A stretch of DNA of 64,000 nucleotides, taken from Gammaproteobacteria bacterium 45_16_T64. Its GTDB lineage: Bacteria; Pseudomonadota; Gammaproteobacteria; Pseudomonadales; Ketobacteraceae. A program made the translations under genes and the position numbers. The stretch covers positions 124,001-188,000 of the forward strand of contig MABD01000001.1 of NCBI GenBank assembly GCA_002162955.1, read 5' to 3'. Below, in pieces: positions 1 to 9,895 of this stretch. The notes under the pieces are model-generated. The model was not told the DNA's origin, made no database searches, and saw only the letters and a program-made list of their open reading frames with translations. Positions within the stretch are counted from its first letter, which is position 1, and each line of letters starts with the position of its first letter.

Positions 1-2
1 TT

Positions 3-3000
3 TCTCAATCAGGCTCGGACATCAGTACGCTGGAAAAAATAAACGCAACGCTAGCAGAGACTTATTTGGCAAACGGGGATGTCAAGAAAGCCTCATCGTT
101 ATATGCAAGTCAATTCAGATCAGAGAAATCCTTCGGTAGAAAACGACAAGTTGCCAGCAACTGGTTGAAGGCTGCTCTCGGAAGTGGCGAGCCAGAGCAC
201 GCCTACACTGCGGTGAGTGAGGTACTATCCGTTTTCCCCCAAGATACTGCGCTACTTAATCGAGGGTATCATATTGCTGTCCAAACCAACCATATTGATC
301 AAGCCATTAAGTGGTTACAACGCGAATGGGACGAGTCACACAACCCCAAGAGCCTCGTGAAACTGTTTGATTTTCGATTAGCGACAGGTGAACTAGAAGA
401 AGCAAGTAAATTAGCAGAGATACTTATTGAACAACCAGTAATAGATAAACCTCTTAGAAAGAAAATTGCTGAGCTCTATATGTGGACAGGGGAAAACGCC
501 AAATCACTCGAACAATGGTTGCTTTACGCTGAGGACAATCCTGATAAAGAAACACGTAAGACGATATTACGCTTATTCGCCCTTTATTCACAATACGATG
601 ACATGATCGCTTTACTTCAAGCTGAGAGGAAGAAGGGGAAGCTTTCTATAACAGAATACCTACAACTTACTCGGTTAAGGGTTCATATAGGCGACGTCGA
701 CACCGTTGATGATTTGCTATTTGAGGCCATTCTCAAGTTCCCCGAAAATAGCGATCTGTATCTAGCGCAATATAAGGTATTGCAGGATCAAGAACGTTAT
801 GAAGAGGCGGGGAAAATTTATGCGTTACTGAAAGCTCGTTTTCCGATCACAATTTTTGGAATCACAGATCAAGCAAAAATGCTCTGGGCCCAAAGAGCAG
901 CACCTGAAGCACTCAGTGAGCTTCAATCTTTTCAAATGGATAAAGACTTTGGCGGTACGGCTATTGCCGCTATTGAGTATTGGCTGATACGAGCGGAGTT
1001 GTCTGCATATTTAGATAAAGCAGTAGACCTATATTATAGCTACGAGCAGTTGCAAGCATTAGAACAGACAGTAGGCGTATTAAACGAGCAACAAATTGGT
1101 CGATTGGCGCATGTTTTTCAGAATGTTCTGGACACTGCTATAAGACGTCAGGAGTATTCTAAAGTCCGCGTGTTAATGGAACAGAAATATCAACGCACGG
1201 CCGATATTGGATTTCTACAAAAGGCCCTGACATACGCACTGGCTGGAAATGATTACCAAAGTGTTGAGAGAATACTCGATGCGCTAGAAACGAGGCAAAA
1301 GGGTGAGGTATTTGAAGATAAGTTAGTGGCACAAATGTGGTCAGCCAAAGCCCAATTGTTCAGTGTCAACGGTGATATTAAATCCGCCCATCATGCTTGG
1401 TTAGAAGCAATCGCACTCTTCCCGAAGGAGCGTTCATATCGCGAGGCCTGGTTGTGGTTATTGATAGGCGATGCAAAACAAAACAAGGATATATTGCTCG
1501 CTGCGTTGGGCGATGCGGATAATAGCTTTGCCTTCCAGCAGCAAGCATTTGGGCGACAAGCGCTTGGGGATCATAGGGGGGCGCTCGCATGGTTTGGTAA
1601 AGGGTTGAGTAAGAATCAACACGATTGGTCTTGGTTGTCTGCAATGTCAAACTCTCTTGAACAGACAGGATACAGTGAAACGTCTTACCTCATTAGAATG
1701 AAAATACTCGAGCTAATGGCGGTATCCCTACGGACAGAAGATTCGACGGCCCTATCCCAAAACAAGCAACGTGCTAAGGAGCAATACCTTCGACTTTATG
1801 GCGTAATGCAAGATAGCCTTACTGCACAGCAGCAGGCTACCCGTGAATTTTCACGAAGCAATAATATTACGGACAAAGTTTCTGACACTATTCCTAACAA
1901 AGACGTGAAAAACTGGTTAGTGCTAGCCCTTGAATATGCAATGGCAAATGGTCAGGAGTTTTTGATTGAACATTACCGGGATATTGCAGCTCTTCAAGGT
2001 ATGGAACTTCCTGGTTGGCAGCAACTTTCAATTGCTCTTAGGAAAGAAGATCATAAACAGATACAAAGCACGTTGGAAGCATACGACAATTTACCAATAT
2101 CAGATAAGACTATTGCATTGGAACGGTCAGTCAGCGAGTCAAATGCGCTAGCATTCGGGTTGGAGGCACTTTCAGGAAGCCTCCAAAATAACCCCCTTAA
2201 ACAACAACGTAGAGTCGTTGCACCACTGAGAGCCAAGCACGAAAACGGTTTTAGATTGTTAAGCCGTCTTTTTGAAATAGGTGATATTTCGGTAAATCAC
2301 GCGGAATCAACGGTTGCATTCTCGAAAGAGTTTGGAGGTGACCTGTTAGATTTCACATTCTCTGGTGAGAGGTATCAGTTTAGCAATAAAGAGAGCGGTG
2401 GCTCTCGACTAACCTCTGACTTGATGCATCAGCTTGATCTGAAGGCAGGGCTTGAATTCAAATTGCCAGGAGATTATTTCAGTGGAAACACATTATTGGT
2501 TGAGGCAACCCTTCATCAAAAAGAAGAAAAGAATGTGGCAGGTCTGCACCTGGATTATGCGTTTTCCGTTGATAAGTCACTTATTTCCAATATACAACTC
2601 AATTGGCGAATGAGAAGTGCGATTAGTAGTAGTATATATGCCGCTGGTTATACCAATAATTTGTCATATAATTTACGTTACCTCCCTGATTCTAGAAGCG
2701 TGATTAATAGTCACGTATCGTTTGAACAGTATTCGACCATAGATAATGCCGAGCTTGGGAGCGGGGTAAGCTGGTTACTTGCAGCAACTCATCGGATTTT
2801 CGTCTCTGATCCTACCTGGACCGTGACAGCAAGCCACCAAGGGCTACGTTATAATCGGGCAAGTGATGCGCAAGAACAAATGCAACAGTACTTTATTCAC
2901 TCAGACGGTCAGGTAGAGGGAATTAACGCACAGACTATACTTCCCAGTACCTATCAACGGTCAGCATTGGGAACCGCACTTTATCATGGGAACCTCCATA

Positions 3001-3221
3001 GATTGACCCGTGCAATACCAAGCCCTAGGTATACGCTCTCTGCGGATGTGGGTTTTGACTGGAACACAGATTCAGTCGACTTAGGTGTTAAAGGCGGTAT
3101 AGGCTGGCGAATGGTTGGGGATGATGAGCTGGCGGTATCGTTGGATTGGAATAGCGGTTCCGCAAGTGGGGAAGATCGTACTACACTGACATTATCCTAT
3201 GCTAATTCGTTTACTCGCTAA
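3..3221 (+). CDS. pelB: PelB, Pel polysaccharide outer-membrane export protein (5' partial)
   Basis: The reading frame is open from base 3, so the true start lies upstream of the window; the TTG at 66 is not a start. About 1,070 residues are visible; P. aeruginosa PelB has about 1,190. The first two thirds are helical TPR-like repeats, which in the known protein lie in the periplasm and contact PelA. The last 300 or so residues alternate hydrophobic and polar residues as in a beta-barrel porin and end near an aromatic/Arg C-terminus (SYANSFTR). The role, by family, is export of the Pel polymer through the outer membrane. The order pelB-C-D-E-F-G downstream fixes the identification, since PelB diverges strongly in sequence between species. 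PelA (deacetylase/hydrolase) is expected immediately upstream. Confidence 0.93.
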   Translation, partial: SQSGSDISTLEKINATLAETYLANGDVKKASSLYASQFRSEKSFGRKRQVASNWLKAALGSGEPEHAYTAVSEVLSVFPQDTALLNRGYHIAVQTNHIDQAIKWLQREWDESHNPKSLVKLFDFRLATGELEEASKLAEILIEQPVIDKPLRKKIAELYMWTGENAKSLEQWLLYAEDNPDKETRKTILRLFALYSQYDDMIALLQAERKKGKLSITEYLQLTRLRVHIGDVDTVDDLLFEAILKFPENSDLYLAQYKVLQDQERYEEAGKIYALLKARFPITIFGITDQAKMLWAQRAAPEALSELQSFQMDKDFGGTAIAAIEYWLIRAELSAYLDKAVDLYYSYEQLQALEQTVGVLNEQQIGRLAHVFQNVLDTAIRRQEYSKVRVLMEQKYQRTADIGFLQKALTYALAGNDYQSVERILDALETRQKGEVFEDKLVAQMWSAKAQLFSVNGDIKSAHHAWLEAIALFPKERSYREAWLWLLIGDAKQNKDILLAALGDADNSFAFQQQAFGRQALGDHRGALAWFGKGLSKNQHDWSWLSAMSNSLEQTGYSETSYLIRMKILELMAVSLRTEDSTALSQNKQRAKEQYLRLYGVMQDSLTAQQQATREFSRSNNITDKVSDTIPNKDVKNWLVLALEYAMANGQEFLIEHYRDIAALQGMELPGWQQLSIALRKEDHKQIQSTLEAYDNLPISDKTIALERSVSESNALAFGLEALSGSLQNNPLKQQRRVVAPLRAKHENGFRLLSRLFEIGDISVNHAESTVAFSKEFGGDLLDFTFSGERYQFSNKESGGSRLTSDLMHQLDLKAGLEFKLPGDYFSGNTLLVEATLHQKEEKNVAGLHLDYAFSVDKSLISNIQLNWRMRSAISSSIYAAGYTNNLSYNLRYLPDSRSVINSHVSFEQYSTIDNAELGSGVSWLLAATHRIFVSDPTWTVTASHQGLRYNRASDAQEQMQQYFIHSDGQVEGINAQTILPSTYQRSALGTALYHGNLHRLTRAIPSPRYTLSADVGFDWNTDSVDLGVKGGIGWRMVGDDELAVSLDWNSGSASGEDRTTLTLSYANSFTR

Positions 3222-3245
3222 TGACTGTATAAGGCCTTGTTCAGA

Positions 3246-3824
3246 ATGAAAATTAAAGGAATGTATCGCTTTCTCCTAAGGAGCGGTTGGTTATGGATGT
3301 TAATGATTCTATTGCCAGGGTGCTCCATTCAGCACTCAACTTCAGGTCTATCAAATAAAGGCGCTAAGAATGAGGCTTTTTCTTCTGCGAGTCAGTATGC
3401 ACTTTTGCCATTACTTAATGTCTCCCAAACCCCTATGGCCGCTGAGCGTGTTGAGACAATATTGGCAGCTCTATTACGTGCTAAAGGACTATCTGAACTG
3501 CATGTTTATCCGACGCAGAGTAAAACATCGATACTCGACATTCTCGATGAAGGTAAGCAGTATCGATTGGCCTTAGATTGGGCATCAAAAGAAAACTATA
3601 GATACTTAGTCACCGGTAGTGTTGAAGAGTGGCGATATAAGTCTGGGCTGGATGGGGAGCCTGCTGTTGGTATTACGCTCAAAATTTTAGACTCTACCGC
3701 CAAAAAGGTTCTATGGACGGCAACCGGTGCACGTTCAGGTTGGGGCCGTGAAGCTGCATCAATGACGGCTCACGAGTTACTCACTGATTTGTTAGATTCT
3801 TTGGAGCTTGATGAACACCGCTAG
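3246..3824 (+). CDS. pelC: PelC, outer-membrane lipoprotein of the Pel secretion complex
   Basis: Small lipoprotein with a signal segment and the lipobox LPGC, so the mature protein would begin with an acylated cysteine and sit on the inner face of the outer membrane. In P. aeruginosa PelC forms a dodecameric ring that funnels polymer to PelB. The open frame reaches a TTG at 3237, but the ATG at 3246 gives a normal signal peptide; a further ATG at 3261 is possible. It follows pelB by 24 bases and its last codons overlap pelD. The mature domain (ALLPLLNVSQTP..., then a compact alpha/beta pattern) fits the family. No oddities seen. Confidence 0.92.
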   Translation: MKIKGMYRFLLRSGWLWMLMILLPGCSIQHSTSGLSNKGAKNEAFSSASQYALLPLLNVSQTPMAAERVETILAALLRAKGLSELHVYPTQSKTSILDILDEGKQYRLALDWASKENYRYLVTGSVEEWRYKSGLDGEPAVGITLKILDSTAKKVLWTATGARSGWGREAASMTAHELLTDLLDSLELDEHR

Positions 3825-5181
3825 CTCAACGACAAGTCCTAGTACGAAGGGCCAAGTTCATAGTGTAGATCCTTTCTTCGTTTGGCTTGAGCTCTCTCTC
3901 ATTACATCCCTTGGCTTGTTAATAGGTTATTGGGTCCGGCCCGACGACCCCTTCTTTCTTAATCAGCCGTTTACCTGGACCATGTTACCACCCATGCTGG
4001 TGGCTTTAAGGTACGGTTTCTTTTATGGCTTTATCAGCGGCATGTTGTTGGTCGCAGCGGTTGGCGTTGCCTACCGAGTTAATTGGGTGCCACTGGATGA
4101 GTTCCCATACACCTATGCCATCGGCATTATGTTTGTGGTAATGCTAACGGGGGAATTTCGTGATCATTGGCAAAAAAATCTTGATCAGCTTAATGTTACG
4201 AATACCCACCGTCAATTACGATTAGACGAGTTTACTCGTAGCCATCATTTGCTAAAAGTATCACACGATCGCTTGGAGCAGCAATTAGCTGGTAGCGGAC
4301 AGAGTCTACGTGAAGCAATACGCTCAATTCATAGAATGATAATTTTAGATGAAGAAGGATTGTCACCTCAAACCGCAAAAAGCATATTAAATATACTCGT
4401 GGAATATGGGTCCTTACAAATATGCGCCATTGCGGTGATAGACCATGGTGTTATTCAATCTAAACCAATAGCACACGTCGGGTTTACAGAAGATATCCCA
4501 GTAGATGATCCTCTGTTAATCAAGAGTTTTCAGACAAATACGTTAATCAGTATGGGGCAAGATATATCGGAGGATACAGACCAACAAAGTAGCTCGTTGT
4601 TGGTGTGCATACCCATTAGTGATTGTACTGGTTTCCAATGGGCAATGTTAGTTGTTGAAAAAATGTCATTTTTTGCGTTACAGGATAAGACACTTCGTCT
4701 GTTAGCAATAATTGCCGGCCATACTGGCGACCTACTAAATTTCAAAAAGATATCCCCACATACGGACGCAGAGCCAGTTCAACAATTCTATCTAAATTTA
4801 GAGCGAAGCTTGCTCGATAAGACAGGATTCGACGTCCCGGCTATCATAGTGATGTTCGCTGTTCACGATTCTTACATAGGCGAGCAGGTGATTAATGTGA
4901 TAAAACGTATGCGACGGGGACTAGACTTGGTTGTTGAAGAAAAGTCAGAAAATCGTATCTATCTTTGTTTACTGCTGCCGTTAACAGATAAGTTTGGATA
5001 TGAAGGATACCGACTGAGATTGGAGGACTTTTGTCGCCAAGAGCTGGGCAAAAATATGGCAGAGCTTGATGTTAGAATGGCCGCCCATGAAATCGAGAGA
5101 AAAGACAAGTTAATCAGATTTCTTCGAGAGCACAAATTAAATGGTGAAAAAATGGTTGGTCTTGTTAGCGATATCCCTTGA
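3811..5181 (+). CDS. pelD: PelD, c-di-GMP-binding inner-membrane regulator of Pel synthesis
   Basis: 456 residues, nearly the length of P. aeruginosa PelD (455). Four hydrophobic segments lie in the first 120 residues, followed by a short coiled stretch, a GAF-like domain and a degenerate GGDEF-like domain. The c-di-GMP inhibitory-site motif RxxD is present as RGLD at about residues 369-372 (nt 4915-4926), and an arginine about 34 residues later (YRLRLEDF) matches the third binding residue described for PelD. The diguanylate cyclase signature itself is absent, so it should bind c-di-GMP and not make it. By family it recruits PelE, PelF and PelG. The start is ATG 3811 (a TTG precedes it at 3808), inside the end of pelC; the 3' end overlaps pelE by 41 bases. 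Confidence 0.94.
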   Translation: MNTASSTTSPSTKGQVHSVDPFFVWLELSLITSLGLLIGYWVRPDDPFFLNQPFTWTMLPPMLVALRYGFFYGFISGMLLVAAVGVAYRVNWVPLDEFPYTYAIGIMFVVMLTGEFRDHWQKNLDQLNVTNTHRQLRLDEFTRSHHLLKVSHDRLEQQLAGSGQSLREAIRSIHRMIILDEEGLSPQTAKSILNILVEYGSLQICAIAVIDHGVIQSKPIAHVGFTEDIPVDDPLLIKSFQTNTLISMGQDISEDTDQQSSSLLVCIPISDCTGFQWAMLVVEKMSFFALQDKTLRLLAIIAGHTGDLLNFKKISPHTDAEPVQQFYLNLERSLLDKTGFDVPAIIVMFAVHDSYIGEQVINVIKRMRRGLDLVVEEKSENRIYLCLLLPLTDKFGYEGYRLRLEDFCRQELGKNMAELDVRMAAHEIERKDKLIRFLREHKLNGEKMVGLVSDIP

Positions 5182-6184
5182 GGTCTATGGCTTACAGGAT
5201 TTTTTTTCAAGAGAGTCCGATCGTGAAGGGCTAATACAGTACCTGATGCTTCACGGCTTAGCCTCTGCATTGCTTTCACTCGTGCTCGTAAAATTACTCC
5301 CTGAACGTTATAGAACCCCTTGGTTACCTTCTGCGTTATTCCTTTTTTCCCTTCAGTTTGCGATTCCCTTTATCGGTATTGTGGGCGTATTTGTCGGTAT
5401 TGTTCTTGCGTTATATTTACCGCGAAGCAATAGAAAGTACCCCTGGAGTGAAACGACTATCCCTGATTTACCATTCAAGCCAAATGAAGTGAGCTTAAAA
5501 CCGTTGTACAGCCAAGGGGGGTTAAGGCAGGTCTTGCGAGAATCGAATGATACAGACAAACGCTTAAAGGCCGTTCTTGCGACAAAGCGAATGAAAAAAC
5601 GCGAAGCAATAGAGATACTACAAAATGCATTAAGCGATAAAGTTGATGATGTGCGACTACTGGCGTATTCAATGCTAGACGGAATGGAAAAAGAGATTAG
5701 CACGAAAATCGTTCATTGCTTGGAAGGTGTTAAATCCGCGTCAAAGGAGCAACGAGCCGTCTTTAAACGCTCATTAGCGCAGAATTACTGGGAAATGTCA
5801 TATTTAGGATTGGCAAAAGGCGGAGTCCGTCGACATTTTTTGAATTCTGCGAAAAAGGTATTGGAAGAGCTTTTAGAAGATATGGAACAGCAGAACCCTG
5901 ATAACCTTAAAATAAAGGGACGCGTACACCTTGCCCTTGAGGAATATGATGACGCTATTAGTACCTTGTATCAGGCTGTTGCAACAGGATTACCACGAAG
6001 TCAGGTGTTGCCATATTTGGCAGAAGCAGCATTCTATTCAGGTGAATATGATCATATGCTGCATCTACTAGAGGAATATAGCGCAGACGTGCACAAACCA
6101 GACATGTTCACTCCTGTACTACAATACTGGTTGAAAAACCCAGATACGCAAGACAATAATGATCCAGTACTGGAAGCACAATAA
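5141..6184 (+). CDS. pelE: PelE, inner-membrane TPR protein of the Pel synthase
   Basis: Begins with two hydrophobic segments (around residues 1-15 and 40-80), followed by a cytoplasmic region with HEAT/TPR-like helical pairs, notably around residues 240-325 (LKIKGRVHLALEEYDDAISTL-type repeat units). This matches the PelE pattern of N-terminal membrane anchor plus TPRs that bridge PelD and the glycosyltransferase PelF. The start codon ATG 5141 lies 41 bases inside pelD, indicating translational coupling. Length and position between pelD and pelF settle the call; primary sequence alone would be weak evidence. Confidence 0.88.
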   Translation: MVKKWLVLLAISLEVYGLQDFFSRESDREGLIQYLMLHGLASALLSLVLVKLLPERYRTPWLPSALFLFSLQFAIPFIGIVGVFVGIVLALYLPRSNRKYPWSETTIPDLPFKPNEVSLKPLYSQGGLRQVLRESNDTDKRLKAVLATKRMKKREAIEILQNALSDKVDDVRLLAYSMLDGMEKEISTKIVHCLEGVKSASKEQRAVFKRSLAQNYWEMSYLGLAKGGVRRHFLNSAKKVLEELLEDMEQQNPDNLKIKGRVHLALEEYDDAISTLYQAVATGLPRSQVLPYLAEAAFYSGEYDHMLHLLEEYSADVHKPDMFTPVLQYWLKNPDTQDNNDPVLEAQ

Positions 6185-6208
6185 CAACGGATAGTAGAGA
6201 GATACATC

Positions 6209-7813
6209 GTGGATAAATTGTTTTCTTTCCTTTCTTTAGACAAAAATAAAAATACTGATGGTAATACAGCGGTAGACAGGGGAGAGCCCATAGCCGATAT
6301 AGCACTACTGCTTGAAGGTACCTACCCCTATATCCGGGGTGGAGTATCATCATGGGTTCATCAAATCATCACTGGACTACCGGAATATACCTTCAGCTTG
6401 ATTTTCTTGGGAGGAGAGAGTTCTTCTTATGGAAGCCAGAAGTATGAGTTACCCGATAATGTGGTGCACTTAGAACACCATTATCTTATGGACTTAACTG
6501 AAGAGTTCAAACCCAAAAGAAGGAAAGGTAATCCTAAAGCGTTTGCTGATATCAGAGGCCTTCACGAGCAATTCAAAACCGGAAAACCCATTGCTGATAA
6601 AACCCTAACATCAGTATTCAATAATATTGGTAGGGAAGGGGGAATATCCAAACAAGACTTCTTATTCAGTGAACAGTCCTGGAAAGTGATATCGGATAGC
6701 TACGAGAAGTACTGCACTGAACCTTCATTTATCGACTATTTTTGGTCTGTACGTATCATGCATGCCCCGTTATTTATGTTGGCAGAAGCTGCACGTAACA
6801 TGCCACATGTAAGATCCGTTCATTCCATATCAACAGGCTACGCGGGCCTGTTAGGCGTAATGATCGCACAGCAACGTGATATTCCTTACATACTTACAGA
6901 GCATGGAATCTATACGAAAGAACGAAAAATTGACTTAGCTCAGGCCAGTTGGATATATGATCCAGTCGCTGATCTTGGTGGTGCTCTGGATGATGAAGTC
7001 GGGTATATTCGCCAATTATGGATACGTTTTTTCGAATTGTCGGGGCGTCTTACCTATCAAAAATCTAATCCAATCATTTCCTTATACGAAGGAAATCGAC
7101 AGCGCCAGATTGATGATGGTGCCGAAAAAGAAAAAACGCTGGTGATTCCGAATGGTATTGAATTGGAAAAATTCCGGGAAGTCAGAGAGGCAAGAGGGGT
7201 AGAGGTACCTATGGTGCTTGGTCTTATTGGTCGGGTTGTTCCAATAAAAGATATCAAGACCTTTATTCGTGCGATGCGCGCGGTGTGTGATGAGCTGCCC
7301 GAGGCAGAAGGGTGGATCGCCGGTCCGGAGGATGAAGACGAAGAATATGTACAAGAATGTAAAGACCTGGTACGAGGGCTGGGGCTAGAAAATCGCGTTA
7401 AGTTTTTGGGATTTCAGGACATCTTTCAATTGCTACCGCAACTAGGACTCATGGTGCTTACCTCCATCAGTGAAGCTCTTCCCTTAGTTATTCTAGAAGC
7501 ATACGCTGCCGGCCTACCTTGTCTAGCCACTGATGTTGGATCCTGCCGCGAGTTAATCGAAGGTGGAAGCGAAGAGGATAAGAAGCTGGGTAAATCCGGA
7601 GAGGTGGTTCCTATTGCAGACCCCGATGCCGTTGCGCGAGCAGCAGTGTCTTTATTAACAGATACGACTCGTTGGTATGAGTCACAGAAGATAGGCCTAG
7701 AAAGAGCACAGCGTTTTTACACCCATAAAATGATGTTTGATAAATACCGAACGATATACAGTGAGGCGCTGGCTTCGTTTGAGAGTTCTACTGTCGATCA
7801 GGGTAACTCCTAA
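6209..7813 (+). CDS. pelF: PelF, cytoplasmic GT4 glycosyltransferase of Pel synthesis
   Basis: 534 residues, retaining-type GT-B glycosyltransferase. The N-terminal lobe carries the glycine-rich LLLEGTYPYIRGGVSSWVHQ stretch typical of PelF; the C-terminal lobe has LGLIGRVVPIKD and the EX7E signature (E422 and E430 in SEALPLVILEAYA). By family it polymerises the N-acetylgalactosamine-rich Pel chain from a UDP-sugar in the cytoplasm, held at the membrane by PelD/E/G. It starts with GTG at 6209 after a purine-rich AGAGAGAT; pelE ends 24 bases before. The stop overlaps the pelG start (TAATG). Confidence 0.96.
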   Translation: MDKLFSFLSLDKNKNTDGNTAVDRGEPIADIALLLEGTYPYIRGGVSSWVHQIITGLPEYTFSLIFLGGESSSYGSQKYELPDNVVHLEHHYLMDLTEEFKPKRRKGNPKAFADIRGLHEQFKTGKPIADKTLTSVFNNIGREGGISKQDFLFSEQSWKVISDSYEKYCTEPSFIDYFWSVRIMHAPLFMLAEAARNMPHVRSVHSISTGYAGLLGVMIAQQRDIPYILTEHGIYTKERKIDLAQASWIYDPVADLGGALDDEVGYIRQLWIRFFELSGRLTYQKSNPIISLYEGNRQRQIDDGAEKEKTLVIPNGIELEKFREVREARGVEVPMVLGLIGRVVPIKDIKTFIRAMRAVCDELPEAEGWIAGPEDEDEEYVQECKDLVRGLGLENRVKFLGFQDIFQLLPQLGLMVLTSISEALPLVILEAYAAGLPCLATDVGSCRELIEGGSEEDKKLGKSGEVVPIADPDAVARAAVSLLTDTTRWYESQKIGLERAQRFYTHKMMFDKYRTIYSEALASFESSTVDQGNS

Positions 7814-9180
7814 TGGCCGGAATCGGGTTCGAAATACGAAAAATACTCGAGAGAAATACTTATGTTTCTATTCTGGAAGCATATGGACTGGCTGGAATCA
7901 TAAGCTCTGGACCTTGGGTTCTGTCGGTTATTGGTGTGTTGATTATTGGTGTGTCTACGCAGTCATTGATCAAAGATCAATTCCTAATAGTTCAGTATTT
8001 GGTATCGGTTACCTATTTAATGGCGTGCTCTCTTATACTCACCGGGTTATTGCAATTAATGTTCACGCGCTTTATCGCTGATCGGTTATTCGAGGAGCGA
8101 AAAAACATAATTCTACCCAACTTAATGGGTGCCATATGGTTGGTCACATGTCTGTCTTTCGTATTTGGCGTGATTGTATTAGGGCTGCTATTCGACGAAT
8201 CTCTACGCTACGAAATGTTAATGCTGTCCAATTTCGTCGTGCTCTGTGACCTCTGGATCGTTGTTATTTTTCTATCCTCAATGAAAGTCTATCTCAAAAT
8301 AGTGGGTATGTTTTTCTTGGGGTATAGCATTGCAGTCCTATCCTCTGTTGCGTTATCGGGTTTTGGAATTGACGGCTTACTGCTCGGTATTTTATTGGGC
8401 CATAGTTTTTTGTTTTTTGGATTTTTCTACATTATCATCAGAGAATACCCTGGCACTCATTTCTTGAGCTTCGAATTTCTTCAAAGTGATAAGATTTATG
8501 TTAGTTTGATGTTTACCGGTCTTTTTTTCAACCTAGGCGTATGGGTAGATAAGTTCGTATTTTGGTTTACTGACAACACGTCTCAGCACGTGATTGGGCC
8601 ATTACGAGCCTCCATAATCTATGATCTACCCATATTCTTGGCCTATTTGTCAATAATTCCAGGCATGGCGGTTTTTCTGGTAAGAATGGAGGCTGATTTT
8701 GCTGAACAGTATGATAATTTTTACAACGCGATTCGAAACGGAGATACCTTAAAGCACATACAATATAAGAAACGCCGGATGATCTATACGATTAAGCAAG
8801 GTGTGTTTGAAATATTCAAAGTGCAGGGGATTACGGTCGTCGTACTATTATTATGGGGCCGTGAAATACTTGCGCTAGTGGGAATATCACCACTCTATGC
8901 TCGTCTGTTTTATGTCGATGTTGTTGCTGTCAGTATGCAGGTACTCTTACTCTCGATACTCAATGTATTCTTTTATCTAGACTGCCGCAGAATGGCACTG
9001 TTTATCTGTTTCCTGTTTATGGTCAGCAATCTGCTTTTGACTCTCCTGAGCCTTGAGCTTGGCGTGTCCTTTTATGGATATGGCTATGCAGTATCAGCCG
9101 TTTTGGTGAGTGTAACAGGCCTGCTTCTGTTGTCATCAAAATTAAAACGCCTAGAATACGAGACTTTCATGTTGCAGTGA
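7813..9180 (+). CDS. pelG: PelG, inner-membrane Pel polysaccharide transporter
   Basis: 455 residues with about twelve hydrophobic helices, of the polysaccharide-transporter/MATE-like superfamily. The N-terminal MAGIGFEIRKIL is characteristic of PelG. By family it forms the inner-membrane conduit and assembles with PelD and PelE, moving nascent polymer made by PelF to the periplasm. The ATG overlaps the PelF stop in TAATG (7812-7815), so translation is coupled. It is the last gene of the operon; a hairpin follows directly at 9181-9210. Confidence 0.96.
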   Translation: MAGIGFEIRKILERNTYVSILEAYGLAGIISSGPWVLSVIGVLIIGVSTQSLIKDQFLIVQYLVSVTYLMACSLILTGLLQLMFTRFIADRLFEERKNIILPNLMGAIWLVTCLSFVFGVIVLGLLFDESLRYEMLMLSNFVVLCDLWIVVIFLSSMKVYLKIVGMFFLGYSIAVLSSVALSGFGIDGLLLGILLGHSFLFFGFFYIIIREYPGTHFLSFEFLQSDKIYVSLMFTGLFFNLGVWVDKFVFWFTDNTSQHVIGPLRASIIYDLPIFLAYLSIIPGMAVFLVRMEADFAEQYDNFYNAIRNGDTLKHIQYKKRRMIYTIKQGVFEIFKVQGITVVVLLLWGREILALVGISPLYARLFYVDVVAVSMQVLLLSILNVFFYLDCRRMALFICFLFMVSNLLLTLLSLELGVSFYGYGYAVSAVLVSVTGLLLLSSKLKRLEYETFMLQ

Positions 9181-9214
9181 AGGTTTCGGGGAACATGTAC
9201 CCAGAAACCTTTTC
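9181..9214 (+). terminator. Hairpin closing the pel operon
   Basis: Immediately after the pelG stop, AGGTTTCGGG (9181-9190) pairs with CCCAGAAACCT after an 8-9 nt loop, and is followed by TTTTC. The stem has ten or so pairs with one mismatch, and the short T run suits an intrinsic terminator for the + strand. It also separates pel from the broken SDR gene on the opposite strand. Confidence 0.75.
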
Positions 9215-9233
9215 TTGCCTAGTCTACCTACAG

Positions 9234-9834
9234 TTATTCGTTTTGTTCTTGGTTTGCAAGGAACGCTATACGTTGGGCATAACCCGCATGGGCTTTATGA
9301 TTCATGTGCGTCAATATACGATCATCTCCTATACTGCGCCTTCCTTTCTCTTTTATCCAGTTAGGCAATAAACCATAAAGTGAATGAATGGTTCCCATAA
9401 TTCCAGGTATGTCTACATGAAGTTTTGGTCGTTTAATACTGCTAACGACATTCACAGCGACGGTTCGAGCAGAGACGCTGGTTAGGCCTTTACTAGCAAT
9501 TGCTGCACCTGATGCCAATTCAGTTCTGACTATTCCAGGCATAACTGTAGTGAAATTCACGCCGCTATCGCGATTTTCTGCCGCGACAGTTTCTGTAAGA
9601 CCAACGATTGCGAATTTTGTCGCGCTATATACAGCCGCGCCAGGAATGGCAAAACGGCCTGTTTGTGATGCGATATTAATAATATGTCCGCGTTCGCGCC
9701 TATACCATTCCAATAGAAACACCTGTAGGGCTATACAAACACAGGGGCTGCAGGGTAACGATATAACGACATAACGACCCTCTAGAGACAGCGCCTCTTA
9801 AGACAAGGTTGCTAAATTCTATACCCGCTCCTAA
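9234..9834 (-). pseudogene. Broken short-chain dehydrogenase/reductase
   Basis: The intact part (9722 down to 9234, 162 codons) holds the C-terminal two thirds of a classical SDR: GHIINIASQTG with the catalytic serine region, then YSATK (Y-x-x-x-K), then a substrate-loop half. There is no nucleotide-binding TGxxxGIG. Upstream, a different frame from about 9834 reads LGAGIEFSNLVLRG..., resembling the SDR 'NAG' strand region, then meets the main frame near 9722, implying a frameshift. Farther upstream there are stops and then the divergent binding-protein gene at 9896, so the N-terminus is gone. The substrate is unknown. Confidence 0.75.
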
Positions 9835-9895
9835 TATTGTTTAAACAGTATTCTTCACATCTACCTCCCTCACCAGACCCAGAACGGTGCTCCTT

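Noticed and set aside
1378-1650. 90-codon open frame on the minus strand inside pelB
   Set aside because: Lies wholly within a strongly supported gene, lacks a ribosome-binding site and shows no family-like pattern.
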